Source: Actinoplanes lutulentus
Lineage (GTDB): Bacteria > Actinomycetota > Actinomycetes > Mycobacteriales > Micromonosporaceae
Assembly: GCF_003259845.1 (NCBI RefSeq)
Contig: NZ_QLMJ01000004.1
Coordinates: 310,001-374,000 of the forward strand
DNA length: 64,000 nucleotides
Direction: 5' to 3'
In this document: piece by piece, positions 35,937 through 45,015 of the stretch
How positions within the stretch are numbered: the stretch's first letter is position 1
Layout: each line of letters starts with the position of its first letter
Notes under the pieces: generated by a model
What the model was told of the DNA's origin: nothing
Seen by the model: only the letters and a program-made list of their open reading frames with translations
Databases searched by the model: none
Translations under genes and position numbers: made by a program

Positions 35937-36161
35937 CTAGCACCAGCGGCCGGGTGGCCGCCCTCGTCCAGCCGCGCGCCGCCTCGGGCGCACAGCACCG
36001 TGCAGATGAGCACCAGCCCACCCGCGCAGTTCGGTACGGCAACCAACCCGTCCCGATCCCAGATCCAGGATCGGCTCCTCGTCGACCGGTGCGGGCACCG
36101 TCACATCGTCGAGGACGGAATCACCGTCGGTACGCGTCAACGCCTCGTCCCGTTCCATCAT
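35937..36161 (-). CDS. Possible small peptide gene with acidic N-terminus
   Basis: A 74-residue reading frame. GGAGG lies four to seven bases before tandem ATG codons (36161 and 36158), which is a good translation signal. Residues 1-35 are acidic and leader-like; the rest is basic, with Cys in Gly-Cys-Arg and a final Cys. It could be a peptide precursor, but no modifying enzymes lie nearby. The basic half may be non-coding sequence read through. Confidence 0.35.
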   Translation of the reverse strand: MMERDEALTRTDGDSVLDDVTVPAPVDEEPILDLGSGRVGCRTELRGWAGAHLHGAVRPRRRAAGRGRPPGRWC

Positions 36162-36397
36162 CTCGCCTCCTCGATCCGCGTCCTCGACACCAACACCAGC
36201 ATTCCTCGGCACCGTCTCTTCATCGGCACCGCGACGCCCTGTGTTAACCCCCCGGCCCGGACCGCACTAGTCCGACACGATGCCAGGTCACCGACCGAAA
36301 TCGCGGAAGGGGCGCACTGCTACACCGGTCAAATGTCGTAAAACGGCATAAACCTACTCAGCCCAACCCGGCATTCGGTCCGTGACACGCTTGGCAC

Positions 36398-37579
36398 GTG
36401 GCAGACAGCACCACCAACCCGCTAGCGCCCGGCACATTACGCCGAATCGAGCGGCATGCCGGGGCGCTCGCGACTTCCGCCGTGGCCCGCATGGAAGAGA
36501 CGTTGCCGTGGTTCCGCGCGCTCCCCGCCGACCAGCGTTCCTGGGTGATGCTCGTCGCACAGGCCGGCGTCCGATCTCTCGTGGAGTGGCTCAGCTCCGG
36601 CGCTACTGTCGCCGCCAGCACCCAGGAGATCTCCGACGAGGTCTTCGCGGCGGCGCCTCGCGCCCTGGCCCGGGCCATCACGCTGACCCAGACCGTGCAA
36701 CTGATCAAGGTGACGATCGACGTCGCCGAGGCCGAGGTGCCGGGGTTCGCCGAGGAGGGCGAGACCGGCGCGCTGCTCCAGGCGATCCTCCGGTTCTCCC
36801 GGGAGATCGCGTTCTCCGCCGCCCGGGTCTACGCCAGGGCCGCCGAGTCCCGGGGCGCGTGGGACGCCCGCCTGCAGGCCCTGCTCGTCGACGCGCTGCT
36901 GCGCGGCGACTCCTCGGACGTGCTCGCCAGCCGGGCCGCCGCCCTGGGGTGGACCGACGCGCCACCGGTGACCGTCGTGGTGGGCCGCTCGCCGGGCGGG
37001 GACATCACCGCGGTGCTGCACGCCGTCTATCGGGCCGCCCGCCGGGCCCGGCTCGAAGTGATCGGCGGCGTACACGGCGACCGCCTGGTCGTGGTGGCGG
37101 GCGGAGCCACCGATCCGGTCGCCACGGCCACCGCGCTCTCCGGCACTTTCGGCGAGGGGCCGATCGTGGTCGGCCCGGCCGTACCGTCGCTGGACCAGGC
37201 GACCGAGTCGGCCCGGGCGGCGCTGAACGGGTTCCGGGCGGCGCCCGCCTGGCCGGCCGCGCCATCCCCGGTCGCCGCCGACGATCTGCTGCCGGAACGC
37301 GCGCTCGCCGGCGACCTGGACGCCCGGCGCAAGCTGCGCAACGAGGTCTACGGAGGGCTGACCCGGGCCGGCAGCGGGCTCATCGAGACGCTCGACGCAT
37401 TCTTCGGCTCCGGCGGGGTACTGGAGAGTGCGGCACGCGAGCTCTACGTGCATCCGAACACCGTGCGATACCGCCTGCGCCGGGTGGCCGAGGTCACCGC
37501 CCTGTCGCCGTTCGACGGCCGGGACGCGTTCGCTTTACGCATCGCGCTGACAATCGGCAGGCTCGACCCCGCAACCTGA
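36398..37579 (+). CDS. fasR: FasR-type regulator of fatty acid synthesis
   Basis: A 393-residue PucR/CdaR-type regulator. A helical sensor domain fills the first 170 residues, a GGDEF-like linker follows, and the C-terminal helix-turn-helix is at about 340-375 (LYVHPNTVRYRLRR). In Streptomyces the gene in this position, FasR, activates the fabD-fabH-acpP-fabF operon. The gene here stands directly upstream of the same operon, so the name is supported by position as well as by domain order. Confidence 0.85.
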   Translation: MADSTTNPLAPGTLRRIERHAGALATSAVARMEETLPWFRALPADQRSWVMLVAQAGVRSLVEWLSSGATVAASTQEISDEVFAAAPRALARAITLTQTVQLIKVTIDVAEAEVPGFAEEGETGALLQAILRFSREIAFSAARVYARAAESRGAWDARLQALLVDALLRGDSSDVLASRAAALGWTDAPPVTVVVGRSPGGDITAVLHAVYRAARRARLEVIGGVHGDRLVVVAGGATDPVATATALSGTFGEGPIVVGPAVPSLDQATESARAALNGFRAAPAWPAAPSPVAADDLLPERALAGDLDARRKLRNEVYGGLTRAGSGLIETLDAFFGSGGVLESAARELYVHPNTVRYRLRRVAEVTALSPFDGRDAFALRIALTIGRLDPAT

Positions 37580-37692
37580 GGGACGCCTGCCTCGTACCTC
37601 ATGTTGGTCGTATTGTCCGCTGATTACGTGTCGCGGGGGGAAATTCCGCTTCCGTGGCGAATATGGCTAAAGTGTCCCAAGCCAACGGCGGC

Positions 37693-37711
37693 TTTGTAGG
37701 TTTCCTACAAA
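37693..37711 (+). promoter_or_regulatory. Palindromic site upstream of fabD, candidate FasR operator
   Basis: TTTGTAGG and CCTACAAA form a perfect eight-base inverted repeat around TTT, 67 bases before the fabD start. A further GTAGGGTTTC stands 16 bases on. The site is AT-rich within a GC-rich gap and is the obvious candidate for FasR binding. Confidence 0.6.
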
Positions 37712-37777
37712 CATCGTCGTAGGGTTTCGTCGCGCCCAGCAACCCCCGAACCTCCCCCGATCCGGAAGAGTCAAGAC

Positions 37778-38716
37778 GTGCTCGCCGTACTCTCCCCCGG
37801 CCAAGGCTCACAGAAGCCCGGCTTCCTGATCCCATGGCTCGCCCTACCCGGCGCCGAGGCCCGCCTCGGCGAGTGGTCCGCGCTCGCCGGAGTGGACCTG
37901 GTCCACCTCGGCACCAAGGCTGACGCCGACGAGATCAAGGACACTGCCCGTACCCAGCCTCTGCTCGTCGCGGCCGCGCTGCTCGCGGGCGAACAACTGC
38001 CGCTGGGCGACGTCGACCTGGTCGCCGGCCACAGCGTCGGTGAGCTCGGAGCGTCCGCGCTGGCCGGCGTGCTCTCCCCCGAGTCCGCGATCAGCCTCGC
38101 CGGTGTGCGCGGCCGGGAGATGGCAGCCGCCTGCGCCCTCGAGCCCACCGGCATGAGCGCGGTCCTCGGCGGCGACCCGGACGAGGTCGTCGCCGCGATC
38201 GAGAAGCACGGGCTGTACCCGGCGAACCGCAACGGCGCCGGTCAGATCGTCGCCGCTGGGGCGCTGCCCGGCCTCGCCGACTTCGCGGCCGCCCCGCCGG
38301 CCAAGGCCCGGGTCATCGCTCTGGCGGTGGCGGGTGCGTTCCACACTCCGTACATGGCTCCGGCCGAGGCGGCTCTGGACGCCGTCGCTGCCGGCGTCAC
38401 CGTGACCGACCCGGCCCGGACCCTGCTGTCGAACCTCGACGGCAAGCCGGTCGCGGACGGCGCCGAAATGCTGCGCCGCCTGGTCCGTCAGGTCACCGCG
38501 CCGGTCCGCTGGGACCTGTGCATGGCGTCGCTACGCGAGCTCGGCGTCACCGGCGTGATCGAGCTGCCGCCCGCCGGCACTCTGGCCGGCCTGGTCAAGC
38601 GCGAGCTCAAGGGCGAGGGCGCGCCCGAGATCGTCACCCTGAACACCCCGGACGACCTGGACGCCGCCCGCGACCTGATCGCCCGCCACGGCGGACACCA
38701 AGGAGGAGCACGATGA
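37778..38716 (+). CDS. fabD: Malonyl-CoA:ACP transacylase
   Basis: A 312-residue enzyme that loads malonyl groups onto ACP. The nucleophile motif GHSVGE is near residues 87-92, SPGQGSQ is at the start, and the catalytic His lies in AGAFHTPYM. The GTG start at 37778 is the first in frame after the promoter region. It overlaps fabH by ATGA. First gene of the fatty-acid operon. Confidence 0.93.
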   Translation: MLAVLSPGQGSQKPGFLIPWLALPGAEARLGEWSALAGVDLVHLGTKADADEIKDTARTQPLLVAAALLAGEQLPLGDVDLVAGHSVGELGASALAGVLSPESAISLAGVRGREMAAACALEPTGMSAVLGGDPDEVVAAIEKHGLYPANRNGAGQIVAAGALPGLADFAAAPPAKARVIALAVAGAFHTPYMAPAEAALDAVAAGVTVTDPARTLLSNLDGKPVADGAEMLRRLVRQVTAPVRWDLCMASLRELGVTGVIELPPAGTLAGLVKRELKGEGAPEIVTLNTPDDLDAARDLIARHGGHQGGAR

Positions 38717-39663
38717 CCGCGGGTTCCCGCATCGTCGCGATGGGGCACTACCAGCCCTCGCGCGTGGTCACGAACGACGACCTGGCCATGAACCTGGACA
38801 CCAACGACGCGTGGATCCGGGACCGGGTCGGCATCGCCGAGCGCCGCATCGCCGAGAACGAGTCGGTCGCCGACATGGCGACGTACGCGGCCGAGAAGGC
38901 ACTGGCGAACTCCGGCCTCACCGCCGCCGACATCGACCTGGTGACCGTCGCGACCTGCACCTCGATCGACCGCTGCCCGAACGTGGCGGCCCGGGTCGCG
39001 AGCCGGCTCGGCATCGCGGCACCGGCGGCGTACGACCTGAACACCGCCTGCTCCGGGTTCTCGTACGCGCTCGGCACCGCGGACCACGCGATCCGTGCCG
39101 GCGCCGCCCGCAACGCTCTGGTCATCGGCTCGGAGAAGCTCTCCGACGTCGTCGACTGGTCCAACCGCACGACCGCCGTGCTCTTCGGTGACGCCGCGGG
39201 CGCAGCGGTCGTCTCCGCGGTCCCGGACGGCGAGGAGATCGGCATCGGCCCGGTGCTCTGGGGTTCCGCCCCGGACAAGGGCGACGTTCTGCGGATCGAG
39301 GGCTGGCAGCCGTACATCGAGCAGGAGGGCCAGGCGGTCTTCCGCTGGGCCACCACCGCGCTCGCCCCGTTCGCGATCGAGGCCTGCCGCCGCGCCGGCG
39401 TCGACCCCTCCGACCTGGCGGCTTTCGTGCCGCACCAGGCGAACACCCGGATCATCGACGGCATCGTGAAGCGGCTCGGACTGAGCCCGGACGCGATCGT
39501 CGCCAAAGATCTGGTCCATTCCGGCAACACCTCAGCGGCCAGTGTGCCGTTGGCACTGTCGAAGCTGATCGAACGGCGCGAGGTTCCCTCCGGGTCCCAC
39601 GTACTGCTCTTCGGCTTCGGCGGCGGCCTCACCTACGCCGGCCAGGTTGTCCGCTGCCCTTGA
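38713..39663 (+). CDS. fabH: 3-Oxoacyl-ACP synthase III (initiating)
   Basis: A 316-residue ketosynthase that condenses an acyl-CoA primer with malonyl-ACP; in actinomycetes it often uses branched primers. The catalytic triad is visible as Cys in NTACSGF, His in VPHQANTRI and Asn in HSGNTSAAS. AGGAGG lies seven bases before the ATG at 38713, which decides the start although the frame is open upstream. Confidence 0.94.
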   Translation: MTAGSRIVAMGHYQPSRVVTNDDLAMNLDTNDAWIRDRVGIAERRIAENESVADMATYAAEKALANSGLTAADIDLVTVATCTSIDRCPNVAARVASRLGIAAPAAYDLNTACSGFSYALGTADHAIRAGAARNALVIGSEKLSDVVDWSNRTTAVLFGDAAGAAVVSAVPDGEEIGIGPVLWGSAPDKGDVLRIEGWQPYIEQEGQAVFRWATTALAPFAIEACRRAGVDPSDLAAFVPHQANTRIIDGIVKRLGLSPDAIVAKDLVHSGNTSAASVPLALSKLIERREVPSGSHVLLFGFGGGLTYAGQVVRCP

Positions 39664-39710
39664 GCAGCACCTGACGGCGTATTCACCACCCACCGAGAGA
39701 AAGAACGAGA

Positions 39711-39953
39711 ATGGCAACTCGCGAAGAGATCACCTCTGGCCTCGCCGAGATCCTCGAGGAGGTCGCCGGGGTGAACCCGGACGACGTCGCCGAGGGTAAG
39801 TCCTTCACCGACGACCTGGATGTCGACTCGCTGTCCATGGTCGAGGTCGTCGTCGCGGCCGAGGAGAAGTTCGGCGTCAAGATCCCCGACAACGAGGTCC
39901 AGAACCTGAAGACCGTCGGCGATGCCGTCACCTACATCGAGGCGAACCACTGA
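39711..39953 (+). CDS. acpP: Acyl carrier protein
   Basis: An 80-residue acidic helical protein carrying the growing fatty-acid chain. The phosphopantetheine Ser is in DVDSLSMVEV near residue 41. GAGAGAAAG precedes the ATG. Size and spacing are typical; fabF begins one base after its stop. Confidence 0.95.
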   Translation: MATREEITSGLAEILEEVAGVNPDDVAEGKSFTDDLDVDSLSMVEVVVAAEEKFGVKIPDNEVQNLKTVGDAVTYIEANH

Positions 39954-39954
39954 C

Positions 39955-41181
39955 ATGAGCAACGTAGACGTCGTCGTCACCGGGCTCGGCGCGACGACCC
40001 CGCTGGGCGGGGACGTCGCGTCCACCTGGGACGCAATGCTCGCGGGCCGCTCCGGGGTCGGCCCGCTCACTCAGGAGTGGGCGGGTCAGCTCCCGGTGCG
40101 GATCGCCGCACAACTCGCGGTCGACCCGGCCACGCTCATCGAGCGGGTCAAGATGCGCCGTCTTGACCGTTCCGAGGCGATGGCGCTGATCGCGGCGAAG
40201 GAGGCCTGGGCCGACTCCGGCCTGGCCGGTTCGGGCCTGGACCCGGAACGCCTCGCGGTCAGCATCGGCAGCGGCATCGGCGGCGCCACCACGCTGCTGG
40301 AACAGGACGACATCCTCGAGCAGTCCGGTCCGCGCCGGGTCAGCCCGCACACCGTACCGATGCTGATGCCCAACGGCCCTGCCGCCTGGGTCGGCATCGA
40401 GCTCGGCGCCCAGGGTGGCGTCCGGGCCGTGGCCAGCGCGTGCGCCACCGGCGCGGAAGCCGTCGCCCTCGGACTCGACCTGATCCGTGCCGGCCGCGTC
40501 GACGTGGTGGTGGCCGGTGGCGTCGAAGCCGTCGTGCACCCGCTGCCGCTCGCCGGTTTCGCCTCGATGCGCGCCATGTCGACGCGCAACGACGAGCCGG
40601 AGAAGGCATCGCGCCCGTGGGACAAGAACCGGGACGGCTTCGTCCTCGGTGAGGGCGCGGGAACGATCGTGCTGGAGCGTGCCGATCACGCGATCGCTCG
40701 TGGCGCGAAGATCTATGCCCGGCTCCTCGGGGCCGGCATCACCTCGGACGGTTTCGACATCGTCCAGCCCGACCCGGAGTGCCGCGGTGGCATCCGTGCG
40801 ATGCGGATGGCTCTGACCGACGCCGGCCTGACCGGTGCGGACATCCAGCACGTCAACGCGCACGCCACTTCGACGCCGGTCGGCGACATGAGCGAGATCA
40901 AGGGGATCCGGACCGCCATCGGCGATCACCCGATCCTCACCTCGACCAAGTCGATGAGCGGACACCTGCTCGGCGCGGCCGGAGCGGTCGAGTCGATCGC
41001 CACCATCCTCGCCCTGCGTGAGTCCGTGATCCCCCCGACCATCAACCTCGACGACCCGGACGAGCGTCTCGACCTCGACGTGGCAGCGCACAAGGCGCGG
41101 CCGCTCGAGATGACCGCGGCGATGAACAACTCGTTCGGCTTCGGCGGCCACAACGTGGCGTTGGTCTTCGCCCGCGCCTGA
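39955..41181 (+). CDS. fabF: 3-Oxoacyl-ACP synthase II (elongating)
   Basis: A 408-residue ketosynthase that elongates acyl-ACP. The Cys-His-His triad is visible in SACATGAEA, NAHATSTPVGD and KSMSGHLLGAAG. The ATG at 39955 is one base after the acpP stop; the frame is open slightly upstream, inside acpP. It is the last gene of the operon and is followed by a strong terminator. Confidence 0.95.
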   Translation: MSNVDVVVTGLGATTPLGGDVASTWDAMLAGRSGVGPLTQEWAGQLPVRIAAQLAVDPATLIERVKMRRLDRSEAMALIAAKEAWADSGLAGSGLDPERLAVSIGSGIGGATTLLEQDDILEQSGPRRVSPHTVPMLMPNGPAAWVGIELGAQGGVRAVASACATGAEAVALGLDLIRAGRVDVVVAGGVEAVVHPLPLAGFASMRAMSTRNDEPEKASRPWDKNRDGFVLGEGAGTIVLERADHAIARGAKIYARLLGAGITSDGFDIVQPDPECRGGIRAMRMALTDAGLTGADIQHVNAHATSTPVGDMSEIKGIRTAIGDHPILTSTKSMSGHLLGAAGAVESIATILALRESVIPPTINLDDPDERLDLDVAAHKARPLEMTAAMNNSFGFGGHNVALVFARA

Positions 41182-41188
41182 TCGCAAT

Positions 41189-41240
41189 GACACGACGGTG
41201 CCGTGTCCGCCGAACGAGGCGGGCACGGCACCGTCGTGTC
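41189..41240 (+). terminator. Bidirectional terminator between fabF and the GH3 gene
   Basis: A 23-base stem with one G-T pair and a six-base loop (GAACGA), starting with GACACGACGGTGCCGTG. It stands between two converging genes and can serve both. Confidence 0.9.
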
Positions 41241-41250
41241 GTTCAACGGA

Positions 41251-42996
41251 TCACTTGACGCAGGCGCTCCGCTTCAGCCCGGCAACCTCGATCGGCGACT
41301 TGCCCGGCGCCTTGGCCTTGCCGGCGATGACCGCGGCCAGGGCGGCCAGCGAGAGCTTGCTCGACGAGTACGTGGCGACCAGCGTCGGCGACCGGGACAG
41401 TCCCAGCAGCGACGGGCTGTCCATCGCCACCGTGATCGCCGCCGAGTCGTCCAGATCGACCTGGGAATCTCCGAAACCGACCAGGCGGATTTTCGCCCCG
41501 TTGTCGGCCTGGACGTTCACACCGGCCTCCTGAAGGGCCCGGACCATGGCGACCCGGGCGACCTCGCGCGAGGCGGGCGCGGTGACCGTGACCGGTCCCT
41601 CGGCCAGCGGCCCGGAGCACTTGCCCCGGAAGACCGTGACGGCGGCGGCGTCCAGGGCGCCGACCGACCGGGCATGCGCCGGCGAACCGATGACGTCGAG
41701 GTCCGGCTGGTTCCTGATCTCGGTACGGAACTTGAGAGTGAGAATCCGGGTGACCGCCTCGACCAGGCGTTCCCGCTTGAGGCTGCCGCTCTTGAGCCCG
41801 GCCACGATGCCGTCCCGGGCACCACCGATATCCGGCGGCATGAGCAGCATGTCGTTGCCCGCGTTGAGCGCGCGGACCGCGGCCTCGCCGGCCGGCCACT
41901 TCTTCGCCGGGGCCATGTTCATCGCGTCGCTGATCGCGACCCCGGTGAACTTGAGCTGCTTCCGCAGCACGTCGGTCATGATCTTGTGGGAGAACGTGGC
42001 GGCGTTGCCCTTGTCGATCGCCTGGAGATCCAGGTGACCGGACATCACCAGGCCCGCGCCGGCCTCGATGCCCGACTGGAACGGCGGCAGGTCCTGCGCC
42101 TCCCAGTCCTTGCGGCTCTGCTTGATCACCGGGAGCTCGTCGTGGCTGTCCCCGCTGGTGTGCCCGTGGCCCGGGAAGTGCTTGAGGGCGGCCGTGACGC
42201 CGGCGCCCTGCAGGCCCCGGACGGCCGCGGTGACCTGCGTGGCGTTCGCCTTGGCGTCGGAGCCGAACGAGCGCGAGCCGATCAGGCCACCACCCCGGGT
42301 CGCGAGCGTGTCGGCGACCGGGGCGAAGTCGACGGTGATGCCCATCGCGGCCAGCTCCTCGCCGGCCGCCCGCCAGGCCACCTCAGTGAGACTGGGCTGC
42401 CGGGCGGCACCGACGGCCAGCGCCGACGGAAGCATCGTGACGCCCTCGGTGATCCGGGTGACCACGCCGTACTCCTGGTCGGTGCCGATCATCAGCGGCG
42501 CGGTGGCGGGCAGCTTGAGAGCCGCCTGCTGCAGGCCCCGGGTCAGCTCGCGGACCTGTTTCGGGTTCTCCACGTTCGTGGTCGGGTTGGTGTCGCCGGT
42601 CGGGTCGTCCGGTGTGAAGCCGACCAGGATGAGACCACCGAGCTTGTATTTCTCGATCATCTCGGCCGGCGTGTTCACCCCGGCGAGTTGCTGGTTGCCG
42701 GCGGAGGCGCCCTTGTCGACGGTGGTGGCGTAACTGCCGTAGGCGTACGGCATCAGCACCTGGCCGGCCAGGTCCTCGTCGCTGAGCCTGGTCACCACCT
42801 CGGCCGCGCGCGCCGCCGGGTCAGCGTTGATCACCAGACCGGCGCTGGCCGAAGCCTCAGGCACGAGGGACGGCGACGCCGGAGGCGTCGTCGCGGTGGT
42901 TGCCGACGGCGCCGGCTCATCGTTACCGCATGCTCCGGACAAAAGCAGCAAAGGTACGGCCAAAGCGACGCGGAGCAGGTTTTTCACGCACGCCAT
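41251..42996 (-). CDS. GH3 lipoprotein, beta-N-acetylhexosaminidase-like
   Basis: A 581-residue exported glycosidase. The lipobox LLLLSGAC gives a lipoprotein attached after Cys at about residue 23, followed by a Pro/Ser/Thr linker. The GH3 N-terminal domain has KHFPGHGHTSGDSHDELP and the catalytic Asp in ISDAMNM; the KHFPGHG-x4-DSH pattern is that of NagZ-type hexosaminidases in peptidoglycan recycling. A C-terminal alpha/beta domain is present. An ATG at 42996 and a GTG at 42987 are both possible starts. Confidence 0.88.
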   Translation of the reverse strand: MACVKNLLRVALAVPLLLLSGACGNDEPAPSATTATTPPASPSLVPEASASAGLVINADPAARAAEVVTRLSDEDLAGQVLMPYAYGSYATTVDKGASAGNQQLAGVNTPAEMIEKYKLGGLILVGFTPDDPTGDTNPTTNVENPKQVRELTRGLQQAALKLPATAPLMIGTDQEYGVVTRITEGVTMLPSALAVGAARQPSLTEVAWRAAGEELAAMGITVDFAPVADTLATRGGGLIGSRSFGSDAKANATQVTAAVRGLQGAGVTAALKHFPGHGHTSGDSHDELPVIKQSRKDWEAQDLPPFQSGIEAGAGLVMSGHLDLQAIDKGNAATFSHKIMTDVLRKQLKFTGVAISDAMNMAPAKKWPAGEAAVRALNAGNDMLLMPPDIGGARDGIVAGLKSGSLKRERLVEAVTRILTLKFRTEIRNQPDLDVIGSPAHARSVGALDAAAVTVFRGKCSGPLAEGPVTVTAPASREVARVAMVRALQEAGVNVQADNGAKIRLVGFGDSQVDLDDSAAITVAMDSPSLLGLSRSPTLVATYSSSKLSLAALAAVIAGKAKAPGKSPIEVAGLKRSACVK

Positions 42997-43078
42997 CGAA
43001 CCAGTTCACGGCGACCGTCGCCACTTTATCCCCGAGAACCACCAGTCGCGGTTTTCGCCCGATCAGCCGGATCGCACG

Positions 43079-43570
43079 TCAGCCGACCCTGGTGAGCAGG
43101 GTGACCGGCGCGCCGTCGCCGGCGTACCGGTACGGCTCGAGCTCCGCATCCCATGCGGTGCCCAGCGCCTTGTCCAGGGCGTGCGCCAGCGCCTCGGGCG
43201 CCCGGACCGAGGTCATGATGGAGCGCAGCCGGTCCTCGCCGATCTGGATGTCACCCGAAGCGCCCATGACCCCATGGAAGAGGCCACGCCCGGGGACGTG
43301 CATGAACCGCTCGCCATCGAGGCCCTCGCTGGGTTCCTCGGTGACCTCGAAACGGATCATGGGCCACTGCCGGAGGGCAGCAGCCAGCTCGGCGCCAGTA
43401 CCAGCCCGGCCGGTCCAGCTGCACTCAGCTCGGCGCATGCTGGGATCGACCGGTTGCACGGTCCATTGCAAATTGACCGGCGCGGTCAGGACGCGCGCGA
43501 TCGCCCACTCGACATGCTGGCACACGGCGAGTGGGGTCGAGTGGACGTATACGACGCCACACGTTGGCAC
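43079..43570 (-). CDS. DUF3145 protein
   Basis: A 163-residue protein of the actinobacterial DUF3145 family, of unknown function. The start CGVVYVHS, PSALCQHVEWA-like helix and WTGRAGTGAELAAAL segment are family features, as is the C-terminal WDAELEPYRYAGDG. It starts at GTG 43570 and is divergent from the next gene. No signal peptide. Confidence 0.85.
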   Translation of the reverse strand: MPTCGVVYVHSTPLAVCQHVEWAIARVLTAPVNLQWTVQPVDPSMRRAECSWTGRAGTGAELAAALRQWPMIRFEVTEEPSEGLDGERFMHVPGRGLFHGVMGASGDIQIGEDRLRSIMTSVRAPEALAHALDKALGTAWDAELEPYRYAGDGAPVTLLTRVG

Positions 43571-43815
43571 GGTGACCTCCCGGAGACCGAGGTGCGTCTT
43601 CCCCTACGACCTCGACCGCGGTTGATCGTGTCCCATGATGCCGGGTGGTACGGATGGTGCGCCAGAGAATCCGCAACATCGACTATGGGACCTGCCGTAG
43701 TGGCGTACCCAGTGCAACGCCCGTACCTGCTCCGACGGCACGGTCCAAGGGCTGTCGTGTAGAGTTGCCACGGCCCTTTTTCTACTTTCTCAGCTTTCCT
43801 TCAAGGAGTGCCGCC

Positions 43816-44142
43816 GTGGCGAGCAACACCTCAAAGACCGCCCGCGCATCAGTCCGCGCCGGACAGAGCACGTCCGGCGCGCTCAGCGTGCTCGGTGAGT
43901 ACAAGTACCTCATCCCGCTCGGCACCGGCCGCTTCGCGTACGTGCGCAACCTGACCAACGGCAAGACCACGCACCTCAGGACCGACTCCGACGCTTTCGT
44001 CGAGGAGATCCGGGTGCTGGCCGCGGCCGGCCACGGCGCCAAGATCCGCGCCGAGATCAACTCGCTGCACAGCGCCAGCCCGCAGGACGGCTGGGACGCG
44101 ACCGAGAAGCGTCTCGCCGACGCCGGCGTGTTCGAGGGCTGA
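43816..44142 (+). CDS. Conserved actinobacterial hypothetical protein
   Basis: A 108-residue protein. AAGGAG eight bases before the GTG decides the start. A Ser/Thr/Ala-rich N-terminus is followed by a basic beta-rich core (YKYLIPLGTGRFAYVRNLT) and two helices. I cannot name the family. It has its own terminator just downstream and stands alone. Confidence 0.7.
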   Translation: MASNTSKTARASVRAGQSTSGALSVLGEYKYLIPLGTGRFAYVRNLTNGKTTHLRTDSDAFVEEIRVLAAAGHGAKIRAEINSLHSASPQDGWDATEKRLADAGVFEG

Positions 44143-44158
44143 GAACGCCTCTGACAAG

Positions 44159-44197
44159 AAAGGCGCCTCCCGGTTTGTGCCGGGAGGCGCCTTTTTG
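44159..44197 (+). terminator. Rho-independent terminator
   Basis: AAAGGCGCCTCCCGG and CCGGGAGGCGCCTTT pair perfectly around a six-base loop and end in a T run. It is 16 bases after the stop of the upstream gene and also faces the convergent carbonic anhydrase gene. Confidence 0.92.
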
Positions 44198-44236
44198 CAC
44201 TTCATGAAGATCAGGACAGGCTGAGCCGCCGAGAAA

Positions 44237-44845
44237 TCAAGAAAGAAATTCTACCCACCCGCTGTCCAGGTCATAGATGGCGCCGACCACGTTGATCCGC
44301 CCGGCCGCCATGGCCGCGGCCAGGCTCTCCACCTTGTGCAACCGGTCCGTGGTCCGGATCACGTGGGCGCGGATCGCTTTCTCGGCGGCGTCCGGGTCGT
44401 CGATGCCCACCTCGCGTACCGCAGGGGCCAACTGGTCGACCAGATAGCCGATCTCACCCTCGGAGACCGTGCCGGCGCGCAAGGCCTTCACCGTGGCGTT
44501 CACGGCGCCGCAGCGCTGGTGCCCGACCACGACCACCAGCGAGACGCCGAGTTCGGCGACCGCGAAGCCGACCGAGCCGATCAGCGACCGGTCCAGCACG
44601 TGCGCACCGGAACGTGCCACGCAGATCGAGCCGAACGGCTGGTCGAAGATCGCCTCGAGCGGAACCCGCGAGTCGATGCAGCCGAGGACCACCGAGTGCG
44701 GCTGCTGGCCGCCCGCGGTGGCGGCCGCCTGGGTCACGTCGTGGCCGTAACGGGGATTTCCGTAGACGAACCGCTTGTTGCCCGTCACGAGCCTGCTGAG
44801 CGCTTCAGCGGGCGTGATGACCTGCGCTTCTCGGGTAACAGCCAT
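44237..44845 (-). CDS. Beta-class carbonic anhydrase
   Basis: A 202-residue zinc enzyme that interconverts carbon dioxide and bicarbonate. Zinc ligands are visible as Cys in GCIDSRVP and His and Cys in GHQRCGAV, with the Asp-Arg pair of the active site. I chose the ATG at 44845 because the family begins here; the in-frame extension to 44986 reads through an upstream promoter region. It is divergent from the hydrolase gene. Confidence 0.9.
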   Translation of the reverse strand: MAVTREAQVITPAEALSRLVTGNKRFVYGNPRYGHDVTQAAATAGGQQPHSVVLGCIDSRVPLEAIFDQPFGSICVARSGAHVLDRSLIGSVGFAVAELGVSLVVVVGHQRCGAVNATVKALRAGTVSEGEIGYLVDQLAPAVREVGIDDPDAAEKAIRAHVIRTTDRLHKVESLAAAMAAGRINVVGAIYDLDSGWVEFLS

Positions 44846-45015
44846 GAAGAGATTTTCGCTGCTGAAGTCCGGCGGGAAAGTGATTGCGAGGTAACTCACT
44901 GTCCGACCGGATCTGACCAAAAGCCTTGACGAAACATGCTGGTAATACACGTGATCGGGAGTGATGATTATTACCCGTGGGTACAACGGGGACCGTGACT
45001 CTCACGGAGGTGCCC

